Assembly (NCBI GenBank): GCA_025617745.1
Contig: CM046863.1
Location: 14,512,875-14,576,874, forward strand
DNA length: 64,000 bases
Direction: 5' to 3'
DNA from: Heliocidaris erythrogramma
Lineage: Eukaryota; Echinodermata; Echinoidea; Camarodonta; Echinometridae
The position numbers and the translations under genes are program-made. The notes below the pieces were generated by a model. That model saw nothing but the letters and a program-made list of their open reading frames with translations, was not told the DNA's origin and did not search any database. Position 1 is the stretch's first letter; every line of letters starts with the position of its first letter. Shown here piece by piece: positions 10,821 to 22,540 of the stretch.

Positions 10821-12418
10821 GGTTTAGGGCTAATATCCAGAAGACCAGCTGTTTCAAGTTCACTCTTCCCAATGTGTGTTCTTGGTGGTAAGTGATTGAT
10901 AAATCTTACAATCTTATTTTGAATTATTTTAAACTTGTTTTGATCCACCTTGCCTAGACTGCAGTACCATGCCGCATTAGCATAATCAAATTAACGTTGT
11001 ATTAAGAAAAAAACTTAAAATGGGTCTTGATTTTAAGTTCATGCAATTTTGATAATGATACAAAAATTTTAGACGAGCATTAGCTTTTTTGACAATACTG
11101 TCAACCAAACTTGAGCAAGAAAGATCACTAGCTATATTTAGTCCTAAATACTTCACAGAATCCTGTCTCTTAATGAGTTGATTGTTATAACTTATATTGA
11201 AATCATCAGTATACTTCAACCTACCCCGCGAACAAAACAAAATACTTTCGGTTTTACCACTATGTAAGCTAAGCTTATTTGCTGTCATCCAATTAACACA
11301 GTTTGATAATTCTAAGCTAAGTTTCCCCCGATCAGCTTAGGATCAGTACCAGAATATAGTAACACACTATAATCCGCATATAAAAGTAATTTACTGTCGT
11401 TGACACAAACACACATATCATTAATGTAGCACATGAAAAGAATGATGCCTAATATGCTCCCCTGGGGAACTCCGCATCTTATGGGCATAGAATCGGAGAG
11501 TACATTTTGCAACGAGACAACTTGATGACGATTGGTCAAGTAAGACCTAAACCATTGCACACAAGCATAATTTAAATTACTTCTAATTTACTTAACAGTA
11601 TATTATGGTTAACGGTATCGAAGGCTTTTTGCAAGTCGAGAAGAACCATCCCAACAAAACGTCCTTGGGAAATTTCGTTCCTGTCAAAATCTAACAGGTG
11701 AATAAGACAAGTTTCAGTGGAATAACCATTTCTAAAACCAGATTGAAATTCGTATATTATTTTGTTTTCTTGAAAGTAGTTCTCTAATTGGGCATACACA
11801 CATTTCTCCAGGACCTTCGAGACTATACTTAAAACGCTAATCGGTCTATAATTGCTAACATTAGTTTTATCTTTCTTTTTATAAAGGGGTGTTACTTTTG
11901 CAATTTCCATTTCATCAGGGAAGGTAGAAGTTGAGATAGATAAGTTAATAATGTAAGTTGAAGGTTTATACAAATATTTAGCTCCATCCTTCAAAAATCT
12001 GGCAGGTACCAAGTCAAGCCGGTACTTTTGATATTTTCAACTTATTTAATTCATCTAAAACAAACTTTTCTTTGACAGGAGAAAAAAGAAAACAACCTTT
12101 CGATACACCCTTACTGTCGTATAATTTTTGTAATTTAACACTGTCCGTTCCAAATTCATTTGTGTTGCTATCTGGCAGATTACTAGCTAATTTTTCTGCC
12201 ACAGATGTGAAATAATTGTTAAATTCGTTCGCTATCCTCATATTATCATGACATAACTCCCCTTGGATATTAATAACATTCTCTTTAATATTCTTTTGTT
12301 TGTTTTTACAACCTAAACCTTTCAGATTCTTCCACAGCTTTTTAGAATCATGTTTATGCTCATCAATTTGATTTTGGAAGTATTCATCTTTAGCCTGTCT
12401 CACTTTTCTTTGCACCAA
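10805..12418 (-). pseudogene. 2A-LINE, reverse transcriptase part (broken)
   Basis: Five consecutive minus-strand frames cover one RT: 12418-12014 (pre-RT linker, SKKLWKNLKGLG), 12012-11572 (YRPISVLSIVSKVLEK and LLDLQKAFDTVNH, motif A), 11560-11312 (CGVPQGSILG, motif B, then LLLYADYSVLL), 11288-10986 (LSLHSGKTESILF... KYLGLNI) and about 10948-10805 (QNKIVRFINHL, the C-terminal tail). Frameshifts separate each pair. The catalytic YADD reads YADY, so the second aspartate is lost. The order and strand agree with the endonuclease and 2A leader at 12583-13950, making one 5'-complete but dead element of about 3.1 kb, whose 3' end is replaced by the neighbouring LINE. Confidence 0.82.
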
Positions 12419-12582
12419 ATTACGTAAAAGTTTATATTTCTTTTCTAATTCTAAATTACCATAATCCTTTTTTCATTCTTTTAAAAGCTATATTTCTTTG
12501 TCTTATTAACGAAATAATTTCAGCATTCATCCACTTATCGGTTCTTTGCTTAATTCTTACTTGTTTTAATGAGGCACATTTA

Positions 12583-13392
12583 TCAACTATAGACATGAAA
12601 ATATTTGAAAATTGACCACGCGGTATTTACTTCTTTACATTCTAATATGTCAGACCAATTGACTTGAGATAACACATTATAAAAATCATCTATACAATAG
12701 TTTCTCAGACACCGAATATTTATATTTCTATGCTGTCTGAATACAGGTCTTATAAGCTTCCTAGAGCAGTAGGTTAAAAAATGATCACTTAGGCCAATTT
12801 CAATAACACCACTTTGACAAATATTTTCTTCTTTACTGCTGATTACGTGGTCTATTAACGACGAAGTGGCCGATGTTGTTCGAGTGGGTTTAGTTATAAG
12901 TTGACTCAAACCATTTAAATTCAAAATATTCTTGTATTTTTTGAATAATGAAGACTGCTGCAAAAGGGAGATATTCACCTCCCCTAAAATTATAACTTCA
13001 TCATCTTTTGTTAATTTATCCAAGATGTCAGTGAGATATTTAATAAAATAATGATCTGTAGGGGGTCTGTACACAACACTGAGAGTAATGGGTTTAGTTT
13101 GGGGTAATAGAATGTCAATCCATAACGATTCAATATCATTTTGTGTAAGATCTTCTCGTACGTTAAATGCAATATCATTTCTAATATAAATACAGACTCC
13201 ACCACCATGTTCTCCTACACGGTCTCGTCTTAAAATACAATATCCATCGATACAAACTTCTTCATCGTTCACGGAAGAGTTTAACCACGTTTCAGTTATT
13301 GCAATTACAGAGATTCTATTTTGAGAGAAAAGGAGTCGTAGTTCAGGTATTTTAAACAGAATTGATCTACCATTCAAATGAACAAGATGCAA
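12583..13392 (-). pseudogene. 2A-LINE, AP endonuclease domain
   Basis: A 269-residue frame with the AP-endonuclease series: HLNGRSI, AITETWL, EHGGGVCIYI, VVYRPPTDH, IDHV and IGLSDHFL. The metal/catalytic GDFN signature reads GEVN (ILGEVNIS), replacing the Asp-Phe pair; this would be expected to impair or abolish nicking. The frame is broken upstream (to the zinc-finger text at 13374-13660) and downstream (to the RT linker at 12418). It belongs to the same element as the 2A leader at 13660-13950. Confidence 0.82.
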
Positions 13393-13659
13393 CCCTTTAC
13401 CATTAAAAGTATTATTAAATGATTCAAATAAAGCGCTTTCATCAACAGTATTCTGTATTCTAACTTCAGGGATAGGAGGTAAATTGGTTGAGTGGGTTGA
13501 ATATCTTCACAGGATTGAGTAAAAAGGGAGTCACAAAAAGGTGGTAATGAGCACGTCAAACAGACCCAATTTTCATTCGGGTTATGATATAACCTGGTAT
13601 ACTCAGAGAGAGAGAGATTTCAAGACATTCTGTATGGTACCACTTTTGGCAGGTGGAAC

Positions 13660-13950
13660 TCAATAGGCCATGTTGGTTGTTTTTACGGGTTTATCACATT
13701 TACCGCAAGGGAATTTGTTTGGACCGGGATTAGTTTCTACGTCACCAGATAGGAAAAGACGATAAAATATTTGATTATTTGTCTGAAATAACGTAGTTTG
13801 AAAGGTGGCCACAGAGTTCTCATAATACAAAATTCGGGAGTGAAAGTATTTTAAGCGTTTAAATGATGTTAGCGTAACATATTGAAACCTAGAAGCAACC
13901 CGGCAAGAACATAAGCACGAAATTAAATAATAAAATACAAGAATGTTCAT
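13660..13950 (-). CDS. 2A-LINE N-terminal leader with 2A peptide and start of a zinc finger
   Basis: A 96-residue frame. Residues 1-20 (MNILVFYYLISCLCSC) are hydrophobic and signal-peptide-like. Residues 67-77 read LSGDVETNPGP, a full match to the 2A 'D-V-E-x-N-P-G-P' consensus, with codons at 13720-13743. 2A sequences cause ribosomal skipping between the final Gly and Pro, releasing two proteins from one frame. Immediately after it comes CGKCDKP, the first Cys pair of a PHD-like zinc finger whose later Cys pair (WVCLTC) can be read beyond the stop near 13540. 2A-like sequences at the N-terminus of non-LTR elements are known from sea urchin and amphioxus. The stop at 13660 breaks the finger, so this copy is dead. 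Confidence 0.8.
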   Translation of the reverse strand: MNILVFYYLISCLCSCRVASRFQYVTLTSFKRLKYFHSRILYYENSVATFQTTLFQTNNQIFYRLFLSGDVETNPGPNKFPCGKCDKPVKTTNMAY

Positions 13951-14735
13951 GACACCTTAAATACACACAGACACACACGCCTGCACCCTTATAAGCACTC
14001 AAAAAAGACAAAAATGAGTCAGTGTCTATATCCCGCCATTATCCTGAAGCTCCATCTTCGAGACACTGGAAACACAGCTTCCTGGGCGACATATACACGT
14101 TGATTGAGAGCTCCAGAATGTTTGTAAATATGAATTTCAAAAGATGCTAGACTGCAGACTGCAACAGGCTTGGACATCGCACACACACATAAGGAGAGAG
14201 ATGCGGAGAGAGTGATCGAAAAAGCAGCTGTCGGTTCAACCGGTCGAAACAAAAACAAAACAGGCAAGGTCAGACTGGACAGGAATGTTAATAGCCCTCT
14301 TCTGAGTATATGGAGAAGTAGTGTGTAGTAGAAAGTTGTGATCCAAGAGAGAGAAAATGAAGTATAGTCTTGAAGAAACAAAAGAGCAAGGCGAATATAT
14401 TCCATGTCATAGTCCGTAACACTGTCTGTCATATGTACTCATATGTAATAAATATCAGCTATAATATAGCCAGAAAAAATTAGCTTGGTTCGCAAGACAG
14501 GAACGAAAAGAAATTAAATAAATACCGGACAGTATAGAGCTGATGAACCAGGGTCTAGAAAGTGCATAAAAGCACACACACACACACACACACACACACG
14601 AAAAGGTGTTCCTGGGACCGGTATGATTTTGTTCTGCAAAACTATGAAGGATACGATGAAGAAAATGACTCGCAAAAAGAAGATGACGTTCTGTAAAATC
14701 GAATATATAGAGGGAGTTTGTTGGCTTGGAACCAC
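13951..14735. other. No gene seen; (AC)14 microsatellite
   Basis: Holds a dinucleotide (AC)n run at about 14572-14599 and A/G-rich unique sequence. Long minus-strand open frames here show no domain or motif and appear to be chance ORFs. Confidence 0.55.
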
Positions 14736-14850
14736 TCTATTAAATTGGCAAGATTGTTGTTGATATCTCTTTTAAGTTTTTCTGTATCTTTATTGCTAAA
14801 TATTAGGTGTGCATCATCTGCATATAGAACAGTATCACAATATTTTAAGG
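14736..14850 (-). pseudogene. RT motif C fragment (YADD) of the 15.5-17.1 kb LINE
   Basis: On the minus strand this reads CDTVLYADDAHLIFSNKD then KLKRDINNNLANLIEWF and ANKLPL, a clean RT motif C (codons 14813-14824) plus the following conserved WFxANKL helix. It lies on the same strand and in the correct order to belong to the LINE at 15480-17132, from which it is separated by a plus-strand fragment at 14861-15470. About 200 residues of RT between 'CGFDGI' and YADD are missing. Confidence 0.7.
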
Positions 14851-14860
14851 ATTCATTTAA

Positions 14861-15470
14861 ATATTAACCATTGTTTTTAAATGTATTCATAAAGAAGGCC
14901 CACAATATATCAGTGAATTACTTCATTTTATGTATCTACCTACCATTTACGATCGTCTAAACGAACATCCTTAGTCATTCCAAAGACGAATTATTGCTAA
15001 ATTACACTGGCTCAGAATCCCTCAAAGAATTCAGTATAAAATATTAACCATTGTTTTTAAATGTATTCATAAAGAAGGCCCACAATATATCAGTGAATTA
15101 CTTCATATTTATGTATCTACCTACCATTTACGATCGTCTAAGCGAACATCCTTAGTCATTCCAAAGACGAACAAAAGGGCAGGAGATCGTTCCTTTTCAT
15201 ATATCGCCCCCAAACTCTGGAATTCATTACCCCCTGCACTGGTGAATAAACCATCCAATTTATTATTTAAGAAGCACCTTAAATCCCACCTATTCCATTA
15301 GTTCTTATATATATATGTATACATTTTTTTTCACACTGTTTGCTTTGTTTTTGTTTGTTTTTAGTCTTTTTGGTTGTTAATTAATGTGTAATTGAATTAT
15401 GTTTTATGTGTTCTTTAATATGTATAAAGCGCTTTGTACCCTTAGGAAAAGGCGCTATATAAATGTCTCA
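14861..15470 (+). pseudogene. L2/Crack-like LINE 3' fragment with internal 180-bp tandem duplication
   Basis: The plus-strand frame reads LHWLRIPQRIQYKILT, YISELL, TYHLRSS, LVIPKTNKRAGDRSFSYIAPKLWNSLP and KKHLKSHLFH before a stop, the standard C-terminus of L2/CR1-group RTs. It continues into a 3' tail with AAAGCGCTTTGTACCC and GGCGCTATATAAAT, a stereotyped ending of this group. The block beginning ATATTAACCATTG at 14861 is repeated at 15041, exactly 180 bp on, so the C-terminal coding text is tandemly duplicated. It sits inside the minus-strand LINE, in opposite orientation. Confidence 0.78.
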
Positions 15471-15479
15471 ATGTATGTA

Positions 15480-17132
15480 AAGGTTCTGCTATGAGGAAAA
15501 TAACATACTTGATAACTTTCGATAGAATTCCATCAAAACCGCATGAGCTACTATTCTTCATGTTTTTTACACATTCAATAATTTCACTAGGTCTGGTAGG
15601 TGAAAGGAAAAATTTGGTGAGTTCTGAACCAAGTAATCAGTAAAGGATTTTGTTGACTTTGGTATCTTTTTGGAAAGTTTTGGTCCAATGTCTTGAAAGT
15701 ATAAATTGAATAGTTCAGAAATCCTTTCTTTATCCTTGGTAACATCACCATTACATTGTAGGTAGTTTACAACGGGTGCGGCTACATTTTTACTCAGTGC
15801 ATGGTTTATTTTCCAGGTCTGAGTAGTGTTTCTCTGTGCATTGTTTAAGCATTATGATAATAACGTCTCTTGCTTAGTCTGTTGTATAAATCCTCAAACT
15901 CTCAGAGAAAGATATTATATGCTTCATTGGGGTCTCGAATTTCGTATATACTAGACCAGTCATGCACACTCAAAACTGATGCAAAGTGGTGGAGATTTTC
16001 ATCAGACAGAATTCGTTGAGAAAAATTTGTTTTGCGTTGACTCTGTATGGTGGAGTCTGAAATATGAAATAATGGAAAATGATCAGAAATATCGGAGTAA
16101 AGGATGCCATTTTCAGATTTTTTATCATAAAAATTAACAAAAATATTATCAATACATGAAATTGATGTTGGTGATACACGAGTTGGTTTTGTGATTAGTG
16201 GCCTGAACGAAAAGGATGCAAGTGTATCAATTAATGTTTGAGTTGGTGCATGTTGAGGTATGAGTAAATTAAAATTAAAGTCACCCATTATATAACCAGG
16301 TTGTTTTCTTGGTTCATTCGAATCAGGAGCTCTGTGAATAATACCTACAATAGTGTTTATGCATACACCTGACAATATCTTAATAAGTAAAGTATCAATT
16401 TTATCACTACTGAAATCCAAATCCTCACGTAATTTGTATACTAGCTGGTTATTTAGGTAAAGACAAACCCCACCACCTTTCCTTTGGGATCTAGGTTTCT
16501 GGATTAAAGAGTAATGAGGAATATTATACAATGTAGAGACACAATCCTTGAACCAAGTTTCTGTGAAACCATAGATTTGAAAATTATGTGACAAACTCTG
16601 TATCAAATTCATACAATAAGGAAACTTCTTGCTTAGCTTTGAGCATTCATATAAAATATTGATAAGGCAGACTTATTCATATTATTGCTATTGAAGTCAT
16701 CAACTGAGTAATATTTGCATTGGTTTTCTTTTCTAAAAGTATCATAAATATCATCTTCATCCAGTAAAGAAGGTGAAGAAAATATGTCTAATTCCTCAAA
16801 ATGTCGAGTAGTCGAGTGTGAGGAGCTTGATATTTCGTTTTGGAATTCTAAGTCATCTTCAATGTTATTAAACGGTAAGATAGAGACCAGGCAAGATGGG
16901 GATGGTGACCATTTATGGACATTAAGTCCTGCATTATCCAAACAATTAATGTGTACAATGGACTCACATATGATCTAACTATGGAAAGGAAATCCTCATT
17001 CTCAAGAAGATCTTTCAGAATCTGAGCCACTACGCCTGTTGATTGGGATCGGGTCATCCTGGTTGGACTCGACTGACTGTTGTTACGAGGTATAGTGAGA
17101 AGTGAAGACAAGTGATCTCTTTCAAGATCCAA
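15480..17132 (-). pseudogene. LINE with ORF1-like leader, AP endonuclease and RT start (broken)
   Basis: Frames at 17132-16848 and 16941-16633 form an acidic, low-complexity leader ending in FYMNAQS, the first endonuclease motif. After a frameshift, 16612-15902 (236 residues) holds GFTETWF, GGGVCLYL, GDFNFNL and SDISDHFPLF, all intact AP-endonuclease signatures. Text from 15900 to 15480 is decayed but ends with CGFDGILSKVIK, the RT domain-0/1 boundary. The RT middle is missing and motif C is found beyond the inserted fragment, at 14736-14850. CR1/L2 group by pattern. Confidence 0.8.
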
Positions 17133-17436
17133 TTAAGTAAAATATGTGTGCACAAATGGAATTTACTGCGAAGCGAGGATATATATCAAATTCAACTAAA
17201 ACTGGAATTGTTGATGACAAAAAATAGCTCACTCTTTGCATGAACAATACAAGGTCAGAGGCAAAATGCTCGTGGAGCTAGTAAAGATCGAGACTGGACA
17301 TAGAGGTCGACATTAGTGAAAAGGTTCATAGAATAGTGAGCGTGAAGCTAAAACAAATAAAAGTAACATTCCAGTTGAATAAACAAGAAAAGTATGGTTT
17401 AAGATTCCAGTTTATTAATAGAGTAATATTTACATA
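17133..17436. other. No gene seen
   Basis: About 300 bp of A-rich sequence between the 5' side of the minus-strand LINE and the 5'-truncated plus-strand LINE; nothing recognised. Confidence 0.5.
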
Positions 17437-18950
17437 TACATATATGTTCTGCCCTCTTAAGACTACCTGGAAATAAATCTCCTGGACCAGACGGCGTATT
17501 ATCTAATGTTCTCTCTAAAGTAGCCTCTGAGGTTTCATATCCCCTGTCAGTTCTCTTTAACGCTTCACTAAGTTGTGGTAGTGTTCCTTCTTCTTGGAGA
17601 AAATCTCATATTACTCCTGTATTCAAGGATGGGAATAGATCCTTAGTTACTAACTACCGCCCAGTAGCCCTCACATCTATCCTGTGTAAAGTTTTAGAGA
17701 GATTAGTTGTTAATGCCATACAAGATCATGTGGGGTTATATGGACTGATGAGTAAACATCAACATGGCTTCACTAAAGGTAAAAGTTGTGTAACACAACT
17801 GGTAAACCTGATACATAATTGGGCTACAACACTAGACAAACCACGTCCACCACACATTGATGCAATTTTTCTGGATATGTCAAAGGCTTTTGACCGTATG
17901 CCCCACAGTATCTTACTATCCAAGTTAGCAACCAAGTACAATATCCGTGGTAATATCTGGAAGTGGGTACGTTCTTTTTTATCTGACCGAATCCAAAGGG
18001 TGCTCTTTCTGGGTGCTCTCTCCTCGTGGAGTAAGGTCTCTTCTGGCGTGCCTCAGGGCAGCGTGATCGGCCCGCTACTCTTTAACCTTTTCGTGAATGA
18101 TGTCATATCTGATGTTGACTCTGACTTGTTACTGTTTGCTGATGATATGTTGCTATTTCGTGTCATTCGTACTCACGATGATGAGATTCAGTTGCAGCAT
18201 GATCTGGACTTACTTCAAAACTGGACAACCACAAACGGTATGTCCTTTAACTCATCCAAAACAAAGGTCATGCATGTGACCAGAAAGCGGGATATCCCAA
18301 ATACTGTCTATATCATGAAGGGCACACAGCTTTCATGTGTCTCTTCACACAAATATCTTGGTGTTTTGATTAGTTCAAATCTTTCTTGGAAGTCCCATGT
18401 TGATGCAGTTACTGCTCGAGCGAGTCGTCTTCTTGGGTTTATCCGAGTTGTAGCCCGTGGTTCCTCCACCTTTGCTATTTTTGCCTTATACAAGGCATTG
18501 ATCCTGCCGATTATTGAGTTTGGTGTTCCTGCATGGCACCCAAATACATCTAGTCAAATCCAACAATTAGAACGAATTCAGCGCATAGCAACACGTATTG
18601 CTCTGAAACAGAAAAGAGGAGTAATGCCTTACGAAGAGAGATTACGGGTTCTCAACTGGTCTACCCTGTCGGCTCGACGAGAGTATTTGTTATGTTCATT
18701 TACCTTTAAATGTCTGTACTCCTGCTGTGATTGTGAAGCGCTATTAGAGAACACTCTAATTAACAAAAGACGTCTAAGTACTCTTTCTTTCTGTCACCTT
18801 CCTTCACGGACACAGGCTTTGTTCCTGTCCCCCTCCCGTAGGTTCCCTCGCCTGTGGGACAAGTTGCCATCTGATGTTAAGGATGCATCACTAGTCTCTT
18901 CACTCTCATGTTTTCTTCTCTCTCTTAAGCGAGCCCTTCTTTTTGAATAA
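17437..18950 (+). CDS. 5'-truncated LINE reverse transcriptase, open frame
   Basis: An uninterrupted frame of about 500 codons from roughly 17437 to the stop at 18950; no natural start because the element is 5'-truncated inside RT. It opens with LPGNKSPGPDGVLSNVL, then VTNYRPVALTS, FLDMSKAFDRMPH (motif A), SSGVPQGSVIGPLLF (motif B), LLLFADDMLLF (motif C as FADD, codons 18135-18146) and HKYLGVLISSNLSW (thumb). The C-terminus (WHPNTSSQIQQLERIQRIATR ... FPRLWDKLPSDV) is typical of CR1/Jockey-like elements found in cnidarians and echinoderms. No stop or frameshift is visible, so this is the best-preserved RT sequence here. 3' UTR is T-rich and ends before the repeat at 19188. Simple 5' truncation is the normal result of target-primed insertion. 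Confidence 0.88.
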
Positions 18951-19187
18951 TTACACCTTGCTCTCCTCCTTTAAATTGATCTCTTCTAACTCTATTTTGA
19001 CTTCTTTTTTTTTCCTTTTCTTGCTCTACCCTGATTTCGGATATGTACAGATAATTTAGCTATAAACATGTGTAAAAATATGAAAAAATCTATAATGTAT
19101 TATTACTTATCTGCTAAAAAGCATATGAATTGTCATACTAGTATGGCATAACTTATTCTTCTGCAATTATATTTCACTTGTAGGATT

Positions 19188-19999
19188 AAGCTCTTCTCAG
19201 CATGTGGAATATCCGAGGATTCGCCAGAAATATAGCGATGTTTTGATGTCGTCATACGAGGGATCGATCCTGCTTAAGCAGACGACGTCCTATAATGAAT
19301 GAACGTAATTGCAATGCAATTATTTATCAAATTATAAAGAGTTTGGTACATTTAAACATGACCTTATTTCACACCATTCTAAAAGGGAAAGTGAACTGAT
19401 TCTGATAACTAAAACCGTTTGATTGTAAATACACAGGAGAAGGGTCAATGATCAATGAAATAAACCCCATTTTCAAATTGAAAAGCCCTGCGAATAATAG
19501 CTGGATGGTATTCGTTCCCTCTTGAAACGCCGAACATGCCTCGGTGCAAGCAGCTGAAAATACAATGGCGTCTTATTTTGTTTACAAGTGACTGATTCCT
19601 TTATTTTTTTAACGCTGCATTTTTCATCAAAATAATACCATACACGAAGTTAAGAGTGAGGCAACAGACTAACATTAAGACTGACGCTAGTCAAGTAAGA
19701 GAAATAAGTGAAGAGGAAATGACAAAACAGGCACTGAAAAATGTGTATAATGTTATGGGACATCGTCTGCTTAGACAGGACTCGCCCCTCTTGTGTCGTC
19801 ACACATCTCAGCAGCGTTCAAGGAGCTTTTCAGCTGCTATATCGGGGGCTGTATTTTACCGTTTTATAATTGATAATAATCATTAATTCAAATGTTTCCA
19901 AGCTTTAAATTTGGATAACCTTGTTTAATTTATGCCATCTATGCAATAATAAGTATTAAGCCAATATTTAAAATCATTAGTGTTGTACTTTAAGTCTTC
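19188..19999 (+). repeat. ~810-bp dispersed repeat, copy 1
   Basis: Begins AAGCTCTTCTCAGCAT and ends near ACTTTAAG; nearly identical sequence (about 95% by eye) lies in the same orientation at 36777-37581. A short frame (19656-19886) has no recognisable motif and carries a TAG in the other copy, so it is unlikely to be a gene. No terminal inverted repeat beyond a few bases was found. Class unknown. Confidence 0.85.
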
Positions 20000-20970
20000 A
20001 TATCCACTTTCAGTTTTAAAATAATCCTGGATATTGTTTTAATCTGCAGCATTATCGTGGTACGCAGTGATTTACATCTCGTATGTATTTATTTATAAAA
20101 TTTGATATTTATCTAGCCTCCGTACAATATGTTTCCTCCTTTGTGTATTTCTAGCATTCCCCATGTATTTTAATTAAATTTTAAGTCATAATGTATACTT
20201 GCATTGCAATCTTCAGTATCAAGTACATGTATATTAGCCTTTTTAATGTTGCATGCAAGATGTTGTTAATGAAATTCTGGTAGGATTTAACCTTTTGAAC
20301 TCGAATTATAAGTCCGATTCCGTTTCATTTTGTTTTCTTCAGTTTTTTAAATAGTGGATATACCTATGTATCATTCATTTTTTTTTCCAAGGCAGCAGTC
20401 AAACAGTTATTTCCATGAATTAATTAATTTTGATGACAGGTAGTTTTATCCATATCCGATGTAATTTACATTTGGCAAATTTCAATGCTTCACTGTAATT
20501 TTCTGGACGATCATTTGCTTTCTTTTGTATAATTATATATGTATGTCGTGCAATATAAATTATATTTCTCGGAATGGCATGTGCGGGTTCACATGCCTAC
20601 GGGCAACAGGGAAGAATTTCTCTTTTGTGAACCCTGACCCACATGCCATTCTTGTCTTATCTTGTTCTATATCTTTTATCTATTACTCTGTATGCATATC
20701 TTGTATTCGTTTTTTTTATGGTCGAATAAATAATAATAATAATAATAATAATCACATAGGCTCACATACGCTGACATACGCTACTCATACGCTACTCATA
20801 TGCTGACGGTATGCTAGGCTCACGTTACTCTAACGGTCATTAACCGAAAATCGACCTCATACGCTGAAAAGTTGTGCGTATAAACAATTTTTCGAAATAT
20901 TCGATACGTTCCTCATACGCTGGCTCTATACGCTAGAGTGTGACAGCGCCTTAAAGTAAATGATCTCATC
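20000..20970. other. Non-coding; retroelement-like tail, (AAT)n and ATACGCT cluster
   Basis: No gene. About 20570-20750 looks like the 3' end of a retroelement: a CATGTGNGGG... phrase, T-rich text, then an (AAT)n tail at 20726-20750. Directly after, 20750-20945 carries at least six ATACGCT motifs plus one ATATGCT, mostly as CTCATACGCT, spaced irregularly. This may be the subterminal region of a DNA transposon. Confidence 0.5.
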
Positions 20971-22540
20971 TGCTTGCCTTGCCTTGCCTTGATCCCTTAG
21001 ACGTTAGTCCGTAGGGGCACCTATGTAGTCTGCTCAACCAATCTTCTCCATCCATCCCGGCACTCCGCCCTTCTCAAGACGTCTTTCAATTCTAGGCCTG
21101 TCCACTCCGTGATGTTGTTTTCCCATCTCTTTTTCTGTCGACCTCTCTGTCTCCCACCTCTCACTGTGCTTTGCAGGATTGTTTTAGCAAGGCCTGATGA
21201 ACGCGAGACATGCCCGTACCAATCAGCTTTCGTCGTTTGACTGTGGTGAGAAGGTCTATATACGGGCCGATTTCGCTTTCAATGCGCCTCTTTACTTCCT
21301 CGTTTGTGATATGTCTCTATATGAGATTCCAAGGAGTCTTCTGTAGCATCTCATCTCGAATGCTTTGATTCTTCTTTCTAGTTCGGCTTTTAATGTCCAG
21401 GATTCGCAGGCATAGAGGAAGATTGCCATGACTAATGAGCGCATCAGTCTGATTTTTGAGCAGACGGATATGTTTTTATTATTCCATATGGGCTCCAGCT
21501 TGGTCATTGCGGCTGGAGTCTGGGTAATTCTGGAGAGTATTTCAGGTCTTGATCTCTCCTAAGTATTTGAAGCTGTTTACTGCTTCGAGCTTCTGATCGT
21601 TGATCTTGATATCAGACGTGAAGCCGAGTGGGTTGTTGGTCATGACTTTTGTCTTTTCTGCACTGATCTCCATTCCAAAATCTGTGGAGGTGTTGTTTAG
21701 CCTGTTGATGAGGTTTACAAGCTCCTGTTCTTCTCCTGCCAGTCCATCGATGTCATCAGCAAATCGAAGGTTTGTGATTATTCTGCCTCCAATACCAACT
21801 GTTCCTTCATGTTCTTCGAGAGCATCATTCATAATTCGTTCGAGGAATAAGTTGAAGAGAGTAAGGGAAAACAGGCATCCTTGGCGTACTCCAATGTTGC
21901 TGTTGAAGAAAACTGCACTGGTGGCCTTGTTGTACAGACTTTCGATGACCTTGATGAGGTTCGCATTGATGTTGTAGAGTTTCATGGTGGCCCATAGCGC
22001 TTCGTGCCACACTCGATCAAATGCCTTTTTGAAGTCTATAAAGACGTGGTATAAATCTTGTTGGTGCTGGCTATATTTCTCACACAGTATCCTAAGGTTG
22101 AAGATTTGCTCAACTTTACTACGGCCTGGTCTGAATCCTGCCTGTTCTTCGGCGATGATTTTTTCTACCTGAGGTTTCAGTCTGTTCAGAATTATTCTAA
22201 GCATTACTTTGCTTGGGTGGCAAATGAGGCTAATAGTGCGGTAGTTTTGACAAAGTTGGAGGTTACCTTTCTTGGGAAGAGTGATGATTAGGGATTGTGT
22301 CCAAGGTGTTGGCCACTCGCCCGTTTCCCAGATCTTGTTGCATATCACATGCAGCATGTCTATCATTGTTTCAGTGCAGTAACTGCTGCTGCTATTTCCT
22401 CTCTCAATATAACGTGCGTGTACATATGCGTGTACATATGCGTGTACAGTTCGGAACAGTACTCTGTCCATCTCATTTGAACCTTTTCTTCGTCGTTCAA
22501 GCTTTTCCCATTTTTGTCTTGAATTATTGAAGATGTTCAT
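20971..22540 (-). pseudogene. LINE endonuclease-reverse transcriptase, 3' part with pentanucleotide tail
   Basis: The frame 22540-21542 (332 residues) carries LPKKGNLQLCQNYRTISL, EEQAGFRPGRS, FIDFKKAFDRVWHEALW (motif A), NIGVRQGCLFSLTLFN (motif B) and LRFADDIDGLAG (motif C as FADD, codons 21752-21763), then EISAEKTKVM. A frameshift leads into 21507-21292 with YACESWTLKAELERRI, the expected thumb/C-terminus, which continues to ~20990. The 3' end is a (GGCAA)n tract at 20971-20991. Near the 5' end the text HAYVHAYVHA is a 12-bp tandem repeat (GTGTACATATGC) inserted in the RT frame. RTE-like or related clade; the subclade is not resolvable by eye. Confidence 0.8.

Noticed and set aside
14019-14735. 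Two minus-strand ORFs of 137 and 73 codons
   Set aside because: Amino-acid composition is low-complexity and one crosses an (AC)n run; no conserved motif.
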